Below, in pieces: positions 23,147-35,060 of a stretch of 64,000 nucleotides of DNA. The DNA is from Dipteronia dyeriana (taxonomy: Eukaryota > Streptophyta > Magnoliopsida > Sapindales > Sapindaceae). Within the stretch, counting starts at the first letter, position 1; the number at the start of each line of letters is the position of its first letter. The stretch covers positions 2,795,768 to 2,859,767 of the forward strand of contig CM065300.1 of the NCBI GenBank assembly GCA_032871835.1, given 5' to 3'. A program made the translations under genes and the position numbers. The notes beneath the pieces are model-generated. The model did not search any database. It worked only from the letters and a program-made list of their open reading frames with translations, and was not told the DNA's origin.

Positions 23147-23584
23147 CCGCTCATTAAATAAAAACTCTATCAAAATTCTTTTCCGAAAAATGTTTTTTTA
23201 GGGATATAATTATTTTCCGTGGAAATTGTGTGAAATGTCACCTTTTTTTTGTGAGTTGTAGTGACGTTACTGGTTTAATAAGTTAAGTTTAAAGGACACA
23301 TATTTTATTAAACTACCCATATTGCCCTTAAATAATCAATTTTTAATTCTCTTTGTACTTCCATATCCACACTTTGATCACTAAAAGCAGTAACTCCTCT
23401 CTCTTTTTCAAAAAAAAATTGTCTGAAAATCGATCATACAATTTATCTGAACATCATTCGGTTTTTTTGATAAGTTTACGAGTTGTTGTGTATGTGGCCG
23501 AGATTTTGTTACATTGGTCCGAGCATTTTTTTTTTAATTTACCCCAAACTTTTTTTACATTGGTACGAGCATTTTTAAACTGAT
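23147..23584. other. AT-rich spacer before the minisatellite
   Basis: No gene. At about 23220-23245 another 'tgtgaaatgtcacc' block recurs, possibly an end fragment of a second Mutator-like element. T-rich runs follow. Confidence 0.4.
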
Positions 23585-26190
23585 GCAAAAAAAACCCGAT
23601 CCCTTACAAAAAAAAAAACTCGATCCCTTACCAAAAAAAAAAAAACTCGATCCCTCACAAAAAAAACTTGATCCCTTACAAAACAAAAACTCGATCATGT
23701 AAAAAAAAACTCGATCCTTAACAAGAAAAACTTAATAATGTAAAAAAAAACTTGAGCCACTATAAAAAAAAAGCTCCATCATGTACAAAAAAAAAACTTG
23801 ATTCCTTACAAAATAAAACTCGATCAATTAAAAAAAATCGATCATGTAAAAAAAAAAACCGATCCCTTTAAAAAAGAAGTTTGATCTCTCATAAAAAAAT
23901 TTGATCCCTTACAAAAAAAACTCGCTTATGTAAAAAAAAAAATCGATCATTAACAAAAAAAAACTTGATCATGTAAAAAAAAAAACTCAATCTCTTACAA
24001 AAAAAAAACTCGATCATTAACAACAAAACTTGATCATGTACAAAAAAAAGCTTGATCCCTTATAAAATAAGCTTGATCATGTACAAAAAAAACTCGATTA
24101 CTTTGAAAAAAAAGCTAAAAAATGTTTCAAAATGACTTAAAAACCCAGAATTCATTTTCGTAAAAAAAAACTCGAGCCATTATAAAAAAACTCCATCATG
24201 TACAAAAAAAAAACTCTATCATTAACAAAAAAACTCGATCATGTAAAAAAAAAACTCGATCCCTTTAAAAAAGAAGTTTGATCTCTCATAAAAAAATTGA
24301 TCCCTTACAAAAAAAACTCGCTTATGTAAAAAAAAAACGATCATTAACAAAAAAAACTAAATCCCTTATAAAATAAGCTCAATCCCTTACAAAAAAAAAA
24401 ACTCGATCATTAACAACAAAACTTGATCATGTACAAAAAAAAGCTTGATCCCTTATAAAATAAGCTTGATCGTGTATAAAAAAAACTCGATTACTTAAAA
24501 AAAAAACTAAAAAATGTACCCAGAGTCCCCCCCCCCCCCCCCTTTTATAAAATAAGCTTGATCATGTACAAAAAAAACTCGATTACTTTGAAAAAAAAGC
24601 TAAAAAAATGTTTCAAAATGACTTAAAAACCCAGATATTCATTTTCGTAAAAAAAAACTTGAGCCATTATAAAAAAACTCCATCATGTACAAAAAAAAAA
24701 CTTGATTCCTTACAAAAAAAAACTCGATCAATTAAAAAAAATCGATCATTAACAAAAAAAACTCGATCATGTAAAAAAAAGATCGATCATGTAAAAAAAA
24801 AACTCGATCCCTTTAAAAATGAAGTTTGATCTCTCATAAAAAAATTTGATCCCTTACAAAAAAAACTCGCTTATGTAAAAAAAAACGATCATTAACAAAA
24901 AAAACTTGATCATGTAAAAAAAAAAACTCAATCCCTTATAAAATAAGCTCAATCCCTTACAAAAAAAAAACTCGATCATTAACAACAAAACTTGATCATG
25001 TACAAAAAAAAAACTTGATCCCTTATAAAATAAGCTTGATCATGTACAAAAAAAACTCGATTACTTTGAAAAAAAAACTAAAAAATGTTTCAAAATGACT
25101 TAAAAACCCAGAATTCATTTTCGTAAAAAAAAACTCGAGCCATTATAAAAAAACTCCATCATGTACAAAATAAAAACTCGATCAATTAAAAAAAATAGAT
25201 CATTAACAAAAAAACTCGATCATGTAAAAAAAAGATCGATCATGTAAAAAAAAACTCGATCCCTTTAAAAAAGAAGTTTGATCTCTCATAAAAAAAATTG
25301 ATCCCTTACAAAAAAAACTCGCTTATGTAAAAAAAAAACGATCATTAACAAAAAAAACTTGATCATGTAAAAAAAAAACTAAATCCCTTATAAAATAAGC
25401 TCAATCCCTTATAAAATAAGCTCAATCCCTTACAAAAAAAAAACTCGATCATTAACAACAAAACTTGATCATGTACAAAAAAAGCTTGATCCCTTATAAA
25501 ATAAGCTTGATCGTGTATAAAAAAAGCTCGATTACTTAAAAAAAAGCTAAAAAATGTACCCAGAGTCCCCCCCCCCCTTTATAAAATAAGCTTGATCATG
25601 TACAAAAAAAACTCGATTACTTTGAAAAAAAAACTAAAACAATGTTTCAAAATGACTTAAAAACCCAGATATTCATTTTCGTAAAAAAAAAACTCGAGCC
25701 ATTATAAAAAAACTCCATCATGTACAAAAAAAAACTTGATTCCTTACAAAAAAAAACTCGATCAATTAAAAAAAAATTGATCATTAACAAAAAAAACTCG
25801 ATCATGTAAAAAAAAGATCGATCATGTAAAAAAAAAACTCGATCCCTTTAAAAATGAAATTTGATCTCTCATAAAAAAAATTGATCCCTTACAAAAAAAA
25901 CTCGCTTATGTAAAAAAAAAAAACGATCATTAACAAAAAAAACTTGATCATGTAAAAAAACAAAACTCAATCCCTTATAAAATAAGCTCAATCACTTACA
26001 AAAAAAAAAACTCGATCATTAACAACAAAACTTGATCATGTACAAAAAAAAGCTTGATCCCTTATAAAATAAGCTTGATCATGTACAAAAAAAGCTCGAT
26101 TACTTTGAAAAAAAAAACTAAAAAATATACCCAAAGTCTATGCACAACATATCAACCCCCCCCCCCCCCCGAGCTGACTTAAAAAAAAAA
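23585..26190. repeat. A-rich minisatellite (AAAAACTCGATC...) with higher-order repeat
   Basis: About 2.6 kb is built from units of about 17-25 bases: poly-A followed by variants of CTCGATCATGTA, CTTGATCCCTTAC or CTCGATCATTAAC. These are organised in a larger unit marked by 'tgtttcaaaatgactt' at 24123, 24609, 25086 and 25643 (spacings 486, 477 and 557). Runs of C occur at 24527-24542 (16), 25567-25577 (11) and 26156-26170 (15). All frames through it are artefacts of composition. It ends about 90 bases before unit B begins. Confidence 0.9.
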
Positions 26191-26338
26191 AGATCAAAAG
26201 AAAACAACATGGAAAATGATTATATCCTTATTTTTATATCCTTATTTTTAGAGGAAAAATTAAAGCCAACGAAAATAAAAAAGAGTGAAAATGTCTAAAA
26301 GATGACGACAAGTTTTACTTCTATAACAATGAAGACTT

Positions 26339-27306
26339 AAGAGTAAATATGATTGCGGTTTGGTTCAAACCGTGAAACCGAACCGTAACGGTAGACAGAA
26401 AATCGGAATCGAAACCAAAATTTCGATTTCGGATATGGAACTGTACCGGAATCGTAAGGCTTAAGGTTTTGGTTCTGGTTCTGGTTCCTTAAACTAAAAA
26501 GCTGGACCAAAACCGTCAGTTTCTGCAACCTTTTATTTATATTGGAAAAATGCAATTCTTTTTTTTTAGTTATATATATATATATATATTTTATTTTATT
26601 TTCGGCTTACCCAATCAACTTCAGTTACAATTTAACATCATTACATGTCTAATAATTTTTTTAGTTGGTATATAATATTAAAAAAAAAATAGAACCGAAA
26701 CTGGAATTGACAATTCGGAATTGGAACCCAACCGGAACCAAACTAGGGATGTCAAAATTACCCATTGATTCAGGGATCCGTAGAGACCCTTCCTGCCATG
26801 GTCGATTTTAACCGTACCATTTAAGTTATGGTATAAGGTCGGTATTTTTTTCAATCACTGATTTTATTTCGATACGTTTACGGGATTTAAAGTCCCCACT
26901 CGGCCTTATCCCCATACCTGCTATATATATATATAATTTTCCCCTATATTTTTCCCTCCCACTAACATAATGTTCCCTCTCTTTTTTCCCTCCATTGAAA
27001 TACTACTCCATTCCAAATCATTATATATAATATACCCCATCACACTATTATTTCCATAGTATTCAATAATATTTATATGATTTTTATCAAAAGAACCATT
27101 TAAAAAATACATTAATGGGTTGTGGATGGTATTGACCAGAAAACCAATCCTCTAGTGAGGAATCCCTGTACCCGCACTGTTTATTTAAGGTGGGTATTCA
27201 TCAAGAATAATATTGCTCATATGAACTGGTATTGAGGATAGTAATGGAAAACTCGTCCCCGACTCATACCATTGACATATCGAAACCGAACCGCGGTCAC
27301 CTCTAA
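26339..27306. mobile_element. hAT-like non-autonomous element with a nested second element
   Basis: In unit B this DNA interrupts a block that is continuous in unit A. The flanks AATGAAGACTT (left) and AATGAAGTATT (right) look like a decayed 7-8 base target duplication. The ends carry related inverted sequence, with 'gattgcggtttggttc' on the left and the complement of 'cgaaaccgaaccgcggtc' on the right, a form common to plant hAT-type MITEs. A second pair of inverted ends, 'gatgtcaaaattaccc' (about 26748) and the complement of 'cataccattgacatatc' (about 27269-27285), indicates another element nested inside. No transposase. Confidence 0.72.
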
Positions 27307-27352
27307 TGAAGTATTCTACAACTTCGAAAAATGCAGCGTTTTTTAGGGTGTT

Positions 27353-27990
27353 AAGGCCTAAAAAATTTCAAAAGCAATTTCAAATTCGCGTTCGTTAACC
27401 GTTTGTCATTTTATTTTAAAAAAATAGAAAACAAAACTTGTATTAACGGTTAAATATTTGAAAAACACAAAAAATTTGTTTTTATTTTTCATTTTTTGTA
27501 TTAAAAAAACACTTTTTTTTTTACTTTTCTTCTTCTTGGACTATGTCCTCTTCTTGTTTTTCACATTTTTTTTAATTAAAAAAAATCACTTCTTCTCCTC
27601 CTCCTCACTTTTTTTTTTTGTTATAATGTTTTACTGTTATTTATATTTATTTATAATTTAAGAATTTACTTTTTGATTAATTGATTTTTGATATTTTTTT
27701 TGAAGTCACATTTTTGTTTAATTTATAAATTATAATATAAAAATCATATTGGTTAATTATTTAATCAATCAATATATAATTGTTATAATGTTAAACAAAA
27801 TGTAAAAATTGATATTTCAGTTTTTTAATACTTTTTGGGAAATCTACTAGACATGTTTTTTTCAATTTCATTTCTAAAATATAGTTTCCAATATATGATA
27901 CCATACGTATATTCTAATTTTAATACTAAAACCAAAAACATTTTTTATTTTTATATTTCTTTTTGAAAAATGAAAAATACTTAAGTACGG
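27353..27990. other. AT-rich insertion specific to unit B
   Basis: Unit A runs 'ggtgttaaaa...gtgaaagtgagtcatg' without interruption, while unit B has about 640 extra bases here. The insert is over 75% A/T, with T-runs and short hydrophobic pseudo-frames. I found no convincing terminal repeats or target duplication, so its type is open. It could equally be an ancestral block lost from unit A. Confidence 0.5.
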
Positions 27991-28889
27991 GACCTAAAAT
28001 TGGAAAAGTGAGTTATGAAAGTTGGGCTTAAGTGGGTGTAGGGTCTGTTCACACGTGGAACGATTTTATTGGTGAGTTTCTATGTATTAAGTGACAGACG
28101 TAATGGAGACGCAAGCTCAACGTGGCCCACGTAGGTGCATGCTTTGCTTGGCTTCATTAAATTTTACTAACTCCGGAAATCAAATATTATTAGCATGTTT
28201 CGGTGACCGTTTGATTGAGCTTTTTACTGGTTTAAAAGGTTTATAAATATCTATTTGGATTTTTAGAGTTGTTTGGTTGAACTTTAAAAAATGACTATTT
28301 TTAATTGAGTAGATGTTAATAGAGTTTAAACATTTACTAGATAAAAGCTTATTGGGAGGTACTTCTCTAAATAGAATAAAAAAAACTATCAACCAAAAAA
28401 TTATATATATTTAAAAAAAAAACTCTATTTCTAATAGATAGAGTGATATAATCTTTTAGCAATAGATATTTTTTAAAAATTCAACCAAACAAACTCTTAA
28501 TTGTTTTATTGTAAAATACATTGAGATTGCTGACCGGCTTAGATTTGTTATAGTTCTATATAAATTTTTATTATTTCTTGGTTTTGAGAAAGTAGTTGGG
28601 TTCTTAAAAAACTTTTATATTTTATTAGAGATAGAGTTTTTAAAAAATAAAATTGGATTGTAGATTTTTAAAAAAGAATGTTTGTTTAGATAACTCCCCA
28701 CAACTTTTAACTAGTAAATGTTTAAATTTTATTAACTATAATTTAAATAGATAATCTTAAAATTCCAATAAAAAACTCAAATAAATATATATAGAGCATT
28801 TGAGACGGAGGAAAATCCAACCAACATACTCTTATAATTTGCATACATATAATTAGAAAATTACAAATGCCATGCCATAGTTACGATTT

Positions 28890-29080
28890 TTTTTTATTTT
28901 TTTTTTTATGTGTACGCTGGGGTGTGTATACACATACGCCCACCAGCGCCGGCCCTGAGACTGAACTAAAGGGGGGGCTGCTGCCCAGGGCCCATACGTT
29001 AGGAGAGGCATTTATTGGGCCCTTAAGAGAGGGGGCTTTATTTGCATTACACATATATACACTTCCTAGGCCTAATATAC
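28890..29080. mobile_element. GC-rich transposon remnant
   Basis: Embedded in AT-rich DNA is a short GC-rich patch: 'agcgccggccctgag', then G-runs, 'cccagggccca' and 'tgggccctta'. The GCCGGCCCTGA form is frequent at the ends of plant hAT elements. No second end was found, so this is a tentative remnant. The frames on both strands here are not supported as genes. Confidence 0.3.
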
Positions 29081-29149
29081 TAGTCCAATCAGTCCAATGA
29101 CTAATCAGGACCGATAATGGTCCAGTATTATCTAGTCCAATCAACAATA

Positions 29150-31150
29150 GTAGCTAAGGGTTGAACTGCATTAATTTATAACTTAACATTACTACTTCCT
29201 TGACTTGCTCTCTCAACGTGGGATCCTCAGTCAAACTTTTTGTTTTGATCATTCATTTGTTGAACCTCTTGCTTTTAAATGGGTGTTCATTGTTTCCCAT
29301 ATATAACATATTGAATGAGGAGCATGTATTTTCTCTTCATATATCAATAAAAAAAATCACACGGTAGATATACAAACTTATCAAAATCGAAGTCTCTCTC
29401 TTTATGAGGATCCTGTGATTTTATTTTATTTTTTTCGCATAGTTGTGCAGTTTGTGATTATGATAAATATAATATAATAAGAAATCACAAACTGAATTGA
29501 TATTGTGTAGCTCAAATGCCAATTGAATTTTTATAGGAATAATAAAGGCTGAATGAAACAAATCAGATTGCACCACCAAGTAACTGATTCTAATTACAGA
29601 TACAAGGTAAGAATAAAAGAAGCACTATGGGGTCGTTTGTTTTTTTGTCTGAAAACTGAACAGTCCTGAATTTTTCTAATGACCGAATAGAGACTGAAAT
29701 CTGAACCTCAATGACTTTTTTGTTTTTCTTTTCTCACATCTGAATGTATTGTCAATACGTTTGTTTTTTAAAAGTTAAATTGTCTGAATATAAGTAATTT
29801 TACATTTATACATATGTTAAACAATTATACATATAATATGGAATAAAAACAATCCAACAAATAATAATTATATATGAACACATATGATCATGAATATTCA
29901 TGATCTTCATCTTTGATTACAAACAAACTTTATTTTTCTAAGAAAATAAAATGTTTTTTTTTTATAAAAAAACATTAGGAAAACTCGCACAAAACACTAT
30001 AATATGTATATATATATATATATACATCACCATAATATCATAATAAAGTATCGATATTAAATACCAATATGAACAGTGATTACTGTTTTTTTTTAATTTG
30101 AGTTGTTTTTTAATTTTAAAGCTATTTAAAATAAGCAATATATTAAAATAAAGATTTCTATACCATATGTAATTTTGATGAAATTGAACATATGTTATAT
30201 ATGGGGGAATAATATCGGAAGAAAATATTTTACATTACATTTAATGCAATCCGGTGATTTGCAATTAAGTTAAAAGTCAGGATTTTTTACTTTTTATTTT
30301 AAGTTGTTTTAAAGATTTTTAAATTGTTTGACCACTTAAAAAAACAAACAAAACAACTTAATAATTATTATTCAGACCCATTAAGTTTTAAGTAGAAAAA
30401 ATAAACAACTCCTAGATCTTGCATTTGAACTTTTATCACAATGAAGAAGCATAATAACTGTTGCCATTTCTACTTGCAATGCTTTTTGTAGTGTATGGTG
30501 TTGGCCTTCCAAGGCCAGTAGTTTTTACTTGCATTTGAATTTCTAAGGCATGACACATATATACACTTGAAGGGTGGCTCTAGTTTTTGGCATGACATGC
30601 AATTGTTCATCTATCCCTATCTGAATTAAAGTTTCCACCCTTTAACCATCTATGTTTGCACCAGATAAGCCCATGTTAATAAATAATGAATTGAGGGGAG
30701 AATCATTACATATAAAAATAATTTTATTGCATAATTTTAAAATATGAAAAAAATGGTTCAACAACTCCCAATGAATTAACGACCTTTGCTATAAAAAATA
30801 CCATTTTTGAAATTGGTGGAAAATTTCTTATTATATTTAATCTTTCATTTTTTTTTATTAATCGGTGGGTTCGTGAGTTTAGATCAAGATTTTTCTTTAA
30901 ATTCATATCTAAACTCATTGCAGGTTCAAAATATAAAATTGAATAACGGATCCATTTAAAAGATTCGTCTTGGACTTTCGATATGTCAGAACCGACCCTG
31001 ACATCCACAGATGTACCGGTATAAATTGTATTGAATGGTAGGTGTTGAATTATATATATCAAGTGAAATAAATGGTTTCTTCCGGTAAAGATAATAGATA
31101 TAAAGTTTTAAATTCATGAAAAAAAAAAAATCTGCGCACAATTTATAATT
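29150..31150. other. gene-free part of unit B
   Basis: No gene is supported. It contains a probable MITE (listed), a (TA)n tract at about 30006-30024 and the shared block at 31030-31190. Confidence 0.45.
29631..30415. mobile_element. possible hAT-type MITE
   Basis: The left end (GGGGTCGTTTGTTTTTTTG at 29629) and the right end (inverse AGGAGTTGTTTATTTTTTC near 30398-30416) are imperfect inverted repeats of the GTTTGTTT type seen at plant hAT MITEs. The internal halves also mirror each other (GTCTGAA near the left, TTCAGAC near the right). No target duplication could be recognised, so the limits are approximate. Confidence 0.45.
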
Positions 31151-31219
31151 ATTTAATTATTGGCAAATAAATGGTAGTGAGTCCATCGTAATCGATCAAA
31201 TAAAAAACAGTAAAAAATT

Positions 31220-31594
31220 CTAAACAAGCACCTGATAAGGTATGATAGAACAAACATTTGGTTTGTGATAATAGCACCTATGCAACTGTCCAACTGGATA
31301 CCTATTCTCATCTCCAGCATGATATGAGAATCTGTTACGGAAATCGTCATGACCCTTGGCCTCCAATTTGGTACCCATTTTCCCACCGCCACCGCCTTCA
31401 GTTTTATCCCCACCATCATTATTGACGTCGCTGCCGTCTCCGTCACCACCGCTGCCGTCGCCGTCGCCGCCATCACCGCCGCTGCCATCGCTGCCTCTCC
31501 GCCCTAACAATTTAAATTTCGCCATCAACGCCTGCACATGCACCTTTACCCCCCTAACCATTTCCACGATTTCCGCCGCCGCCTCCTTTTTCAT
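31220..31594 (-). CDS. hypothetical Gly/Asp-rich protein, possibly one exon of a larger gene
   Basis: This 124-codon frame is strikingly GC-richer than its surroundings. The N-terminal 30 residues (MKKEAAAEIVEMVRGV...) are helix-forming and mixed-charge. Then come Gly/Asp/Ser-rich repeats (GDGSGGDGDGSD), a basic stretch and an aromatic/His C-terminus (HRCYYHKP). The start ATG is preceded on the minus strand by TTTTTAATAG, which could equally be a splice acceptor. About 130 bases further upstream an ATG-TTG-AAG followed by GTTCTTTC could be a tiny first exon. No family recognised. It is absent from the corresponding place in unit A. It may be a real young gene or a chance GC-rich frame. Confidence 0.4.
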   Translation of the reverse strand: MKKEAAAEIVEMVRGVKVHVQALMAKFKLLGRRGSDGSGGDGGDGDGSGGDGDGSDVNNDGGDKTEGGGGGKMGTKLEAKGHDDFRNRFSYHAGDENRYPVGQLHRCYYHKPNVCSIIPYQVLV

Positions 31595-32655
31595 CTATTA
31601 AAAACATGAATCAATTGAAACAAAACAACCCCGTTTTCTTTTTAAAAAATAAAAACAAAAATAGCCCATTTAAAAAAAAAAATTTGAAAAAAGAAAAGAA
31701 AAAGAAAGAACCTTCAACATAGTTTTTTTGTGATTCCTAGATTAACAGTCGATGAGTTGTGGTAACTTAGGAGTTTTTGTTGTCAAGACAGTGTAGATGT
31801 TGATGAAGTGAAGTTACAACGAGGGCAAGTGTTATGGTAATCTGAATAGATTATAGACTAGTTTACCTCTGATGGACATGGAGAAGAGAAAACAAACATG
31901 ATCAATGAGGTGAAGTTCCCATGAAATATAGGGCATCCCGCAATCCCGCATCCATATGGGTTCACATGCATTTGAAAATGCCATATTAGTTCAATCCCCA
32001 TACACTACATGATCATAATATTCATTCAAATTTTCATATTTGTTCCCGCTCTCTGTATGTAAATTTATAAATTTAAGGGTGAAAAATGATACGAATCTTA
32101 CAATCTCATTTATGTTTGTCTAATGATATATATGAGGAAGTTACCACCTTAACTTTTGTAGAAAATAAGTATAGGGTGGATGACGATTAAAAATGAATAT
32201 ATAAAGTATTGTTGGAATCGTTTCTTACAAGAAAAAGAAAAAAAAACCTTTATGGACATATTATTTCCTAATTGCGATATACACGTTGTCTTTCAATCAG
32301 ATTTCATAATATAGATCTTCAAAATCGTGTTTATGTCTTTTTAGAAAATATTAGTTTAGTAGAGAGTTGGACACGTTTTTAATTTGTATATATATATATA
32401 TATTTAACCTAAATAATTTCTAATCAACTTGAAGAGTAACAAGAATTCATTTTTATTTGTTAATATTATTTATGATTAAGATTTTTAGATAGGATTCATT
32501 TATTATTTTTTTATGGGAAATTTCAATTCTGCAAAATACCATGAACTCATCCAGAAGTTAATTGCAAACTGACAATAAAATGTGCAAGTGATCAAACTGC
32601 CTTATAGCTTATATATGTTCACACAAGATCTCTCAAAAACTCCATGAAAATCAAC

Positions 32656-32985
32656 ATGTCTCTCAATTGGTTCAAAAGCTTGAAAAGGCAGTGGAGGCAA
32701 AAAAACTGCAAACAAGTTCATGCAGGAATTGATCATCAAAATTTCAAGATTCATCAAGTGGACAGGGAGTCATCATCTACAAAGAGTAGTTTTACCAACA
32801 AGTTACTTAGAAGGTTTGATGATGTCAATGATTCTGGGGTCTCCGGAGCTGGCTATGGAGGAAGAAGTGGTGGTAATGGGGGTGGAGCTGCCGTGTGTGG
32901 TGGATATAAACAGGCTCAAATGAATATCACTCTTCACACATACGTGCCATCATCATTGACTACTTGTGCTTTATTGGTTGGTTAA
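32656..32985 (+). CDS. small unrecognised protein, duplicated family copy 3
   Basis: The frame encodes 109 residues from the ATG at 32656, the position matching copies 1 and 2. An in-frame ATG at 32644 would add four residues but is not shared. The first 65 residues are nearly identical to copy 1 (N for D in RQKNCK, F for C in HQNFK). The Gly-rich region is longer (GGNGGGAAVCGGYKQ), and the frame continues through sequence that is 3' UTR in copy 1, ending in LLVG. Copy 2 shares the longer Gly-rich DNA, so copy 3 likely keeps the ancestral frame at this point. No domain, signal peptide or membrane segment is recognised. Function unknown. Confidence 0.6.
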   Translation: MSLNWFKSLKRQWRQKNCKQVHAGIDHQNFKIHQVDRESSSTKSSFTNKLLRRFDDVNDSGVSGAGYGGRSGGNGGGAAVCGGYKQAQMNITLHTYVPSSLTTCALLVG

Positions 32986-33732
32986 CTATACAACTAGCTT
33001 CAGTGTCTCAATGAGCATGTAATCTCAAGTGCTAATGTCCTCTGCAGAATTTTAGAAAAAATTATGCGTTTCTATACGTTTAATCTGTTTGAATATGAAT
33101 GATCTTGTTTGATCGAGAAATTCTCCTTTACATTCATCTGAATCTGAATAGTTAACTTTTAAGTATTTGCAACCAGATAATTATAAGTATAGGGTTGGTG
33201 AATTTCAACATCTGGATGGATAAAACCACTCAAGCACTTCAACATGTATTTGAGAATGACTTATGACTCATGTCTATATTCTGATAATCAAGTCTATCAA
33301 ACCTTAGTCTTGTACGTATCACATGGAAAAATCTCGAACGGAGACATCTCTCATCAGGGACAAAGCTATGAAGGAGTTTGAGAGAGCCAAAACTCCTCAT
33401 TCTTCTAGAAAATTCACTTTTAGTCTTTATAATTAATTATAAAAAATAAAATAAAAAAAAAAAAAACTTAAGAAATTCTTAAATGCATCCTATACGGTAC
33501 ATCCGACAAGTGGAAACTAAAACTTAATTTTTTAATTAACAAAGATCAACCTACCCTACAAACAATCAAACCAACACACAATCAATGGTGCTCCACAAGG
33601 AAACCAAATGCAATGGGTATATCTTTCCTAGATTTGACTTCTACAAATTTGAAAGATCCCTATAACCGGTAATTATTTATTTACCTAAATTACAACTCAA
33701 ATAGATAATATATATATAAAACGTGAGTTTGT

Positions 33733-34190
33733 ACGAACATCCTCAATATAAGTGTGACTTGTGAAAAAAAAAAAAAGATTTCATATAGGATTAATAGACA
33801 TTTTGTTAATAAACCTTTCTCCAATGCAGATATACATATTCAACTTCAAACTAATGTTGTAAAAAAATATATTAGATATTGTCGACATAGACGTCTACTT
33901 TCAGATTCTGCTACACAACTATTTTTTTCAATTGACTGAGCAAGTATTTAAATTGACATTAATTTTTATTTATTTTTTATAAGGAAATAAAATAAAAAAT
34001 AAAACAGGAGTCAAAGTTGACACATCATTAAAAAAAATTGTATTGTAGATAGGAGCATTGGAGACCAAATTTTAGTTGATTGTCGATCAAGTCTATTTTT
34101 ATATCACATAGGAAGCAAATCTCTTGATGTTGTTGACATGTCAACAATTATTGGTATGCAAACCTCTTTTGCATCGGAGATGCGCCAAGG
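33733..34190 (+). mobile_element. MITE-like element, copy 2
   Basis: It is the reverse-orientation partner of 4440-4930. It interrupts sequence that is continuous in unit A (about 9276-9295), so it is an insertion specific to unit B. Ends read about GAACATCCTCAATATAAG on the left and, inverted, TTGGCGCATCTCCGATGCA on the right. It is non-coding; the short frame at 33754-33939 is not a gene. Confidence 0.55.
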
Positions 34191-35060
34191 GATTCTATAT
34201 TTTAATTTTGGTAAGAACTTTAATAAAATTACATCAATTTTTATGAATGTTGATTTGAAATTATTTTTTATGAATGGTAGTTCAATAGAATGTGCCTATG
34301 AATAAAATTTAAAAAAATTTCAAACACTAAAACTATTTATCCTGATTTTGTTAAATATGAAAACATAGAAAAAAAATAGGCGAAATGTACGAAAATTCAA
34401 GAAAAAATAGTTCAGTATTTGAAAAATTTACAAATTTTATTTATAGGTAGATATTAATGAACTTATCATCTGTAAAAAAATTCAAATCGAAATTCATAAT
34501 AATCAACGTGATTTTATCAAGGTTCTTACTAAAATTAAAATAATACATCCCTTACAAGAGACTCACTCTGTACATTATTATCTTCCTATGACAGAGCTCT
34601 TTTGGGGCCAATGTAATTTTTTGGAAATGAATAATAGTTTAAATTAATTTTTTATTTTATTAGAAAAACTAATAATTCTAATGAAAGTCCCTATCAATTT
34701 GAGATTAACCTACTCGAAAAAAGATTTATGGCTAATCCACTGTCTTTTGCAAATAGAAATTATCAAGTTTAGGGGTGGAATCATATCATTTTAAGTCTAA
34801 TTCGGTCGGTGTTATTAAGAAGAGGATCCATATCCGAACGTATTATACTTTAGTTTGAGTTGTAACTTGTGCGGAAATGGATTGGAATCGGAATCGGAAT
34901 CGGACCGAACTCGGGCCAAATGTTGGGTGTTTACTTGCACTCACCGGTTACTATCACCATGAGTAGGCAATGAAAAAACCCACTTCTTCCTCCGAAGAAA
35001 TGGGCTTTTAAGTGTGAAAAGATAGCATAAACCGACACGTCTTAGGTCAAGTTCAGACAA

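Larger units (their letters stand above)
26283..35060. repeat. segmental duplication, unit B
   Basis: This is the downstream partner of unit A, collinear and in the same orientation (see unit A for block pairs). It ends about 760 bases before the COBRA-like start codon. Unit B contains its own insertions: 26339-27306, about 27353-27990, probably 29631-30415, and 33733-34190. It lacks the 9538-10509 element of unit A. The offset between shared blocks varies from about 23.9 to 25.9 kb because of these insertions. Confidence 0.85.

Noticed and set aside
24608..24829. Lys/Thr-rich 73-codon frame
   Set aside because: Read straight from the A-rich minisatellite; no coding signal independent of composition.
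23585..26190. A possible CRISPR-like array of repeats and spacers
   Set aside because: Units are degenerate and contiguous, spacers are not unique, and the context is a plant genome; it is a minisatellite.
31153..31488. Ala/Thr-rich frame overlapping the hypothetical gene on the minus strand, and a Pro/Ser-rich frame on the plus strand
   Set aside because: Both mirror the Gly/Asp-rich repeat codons in other frames; the frame at 31220-31594 has the more protein-like ends.
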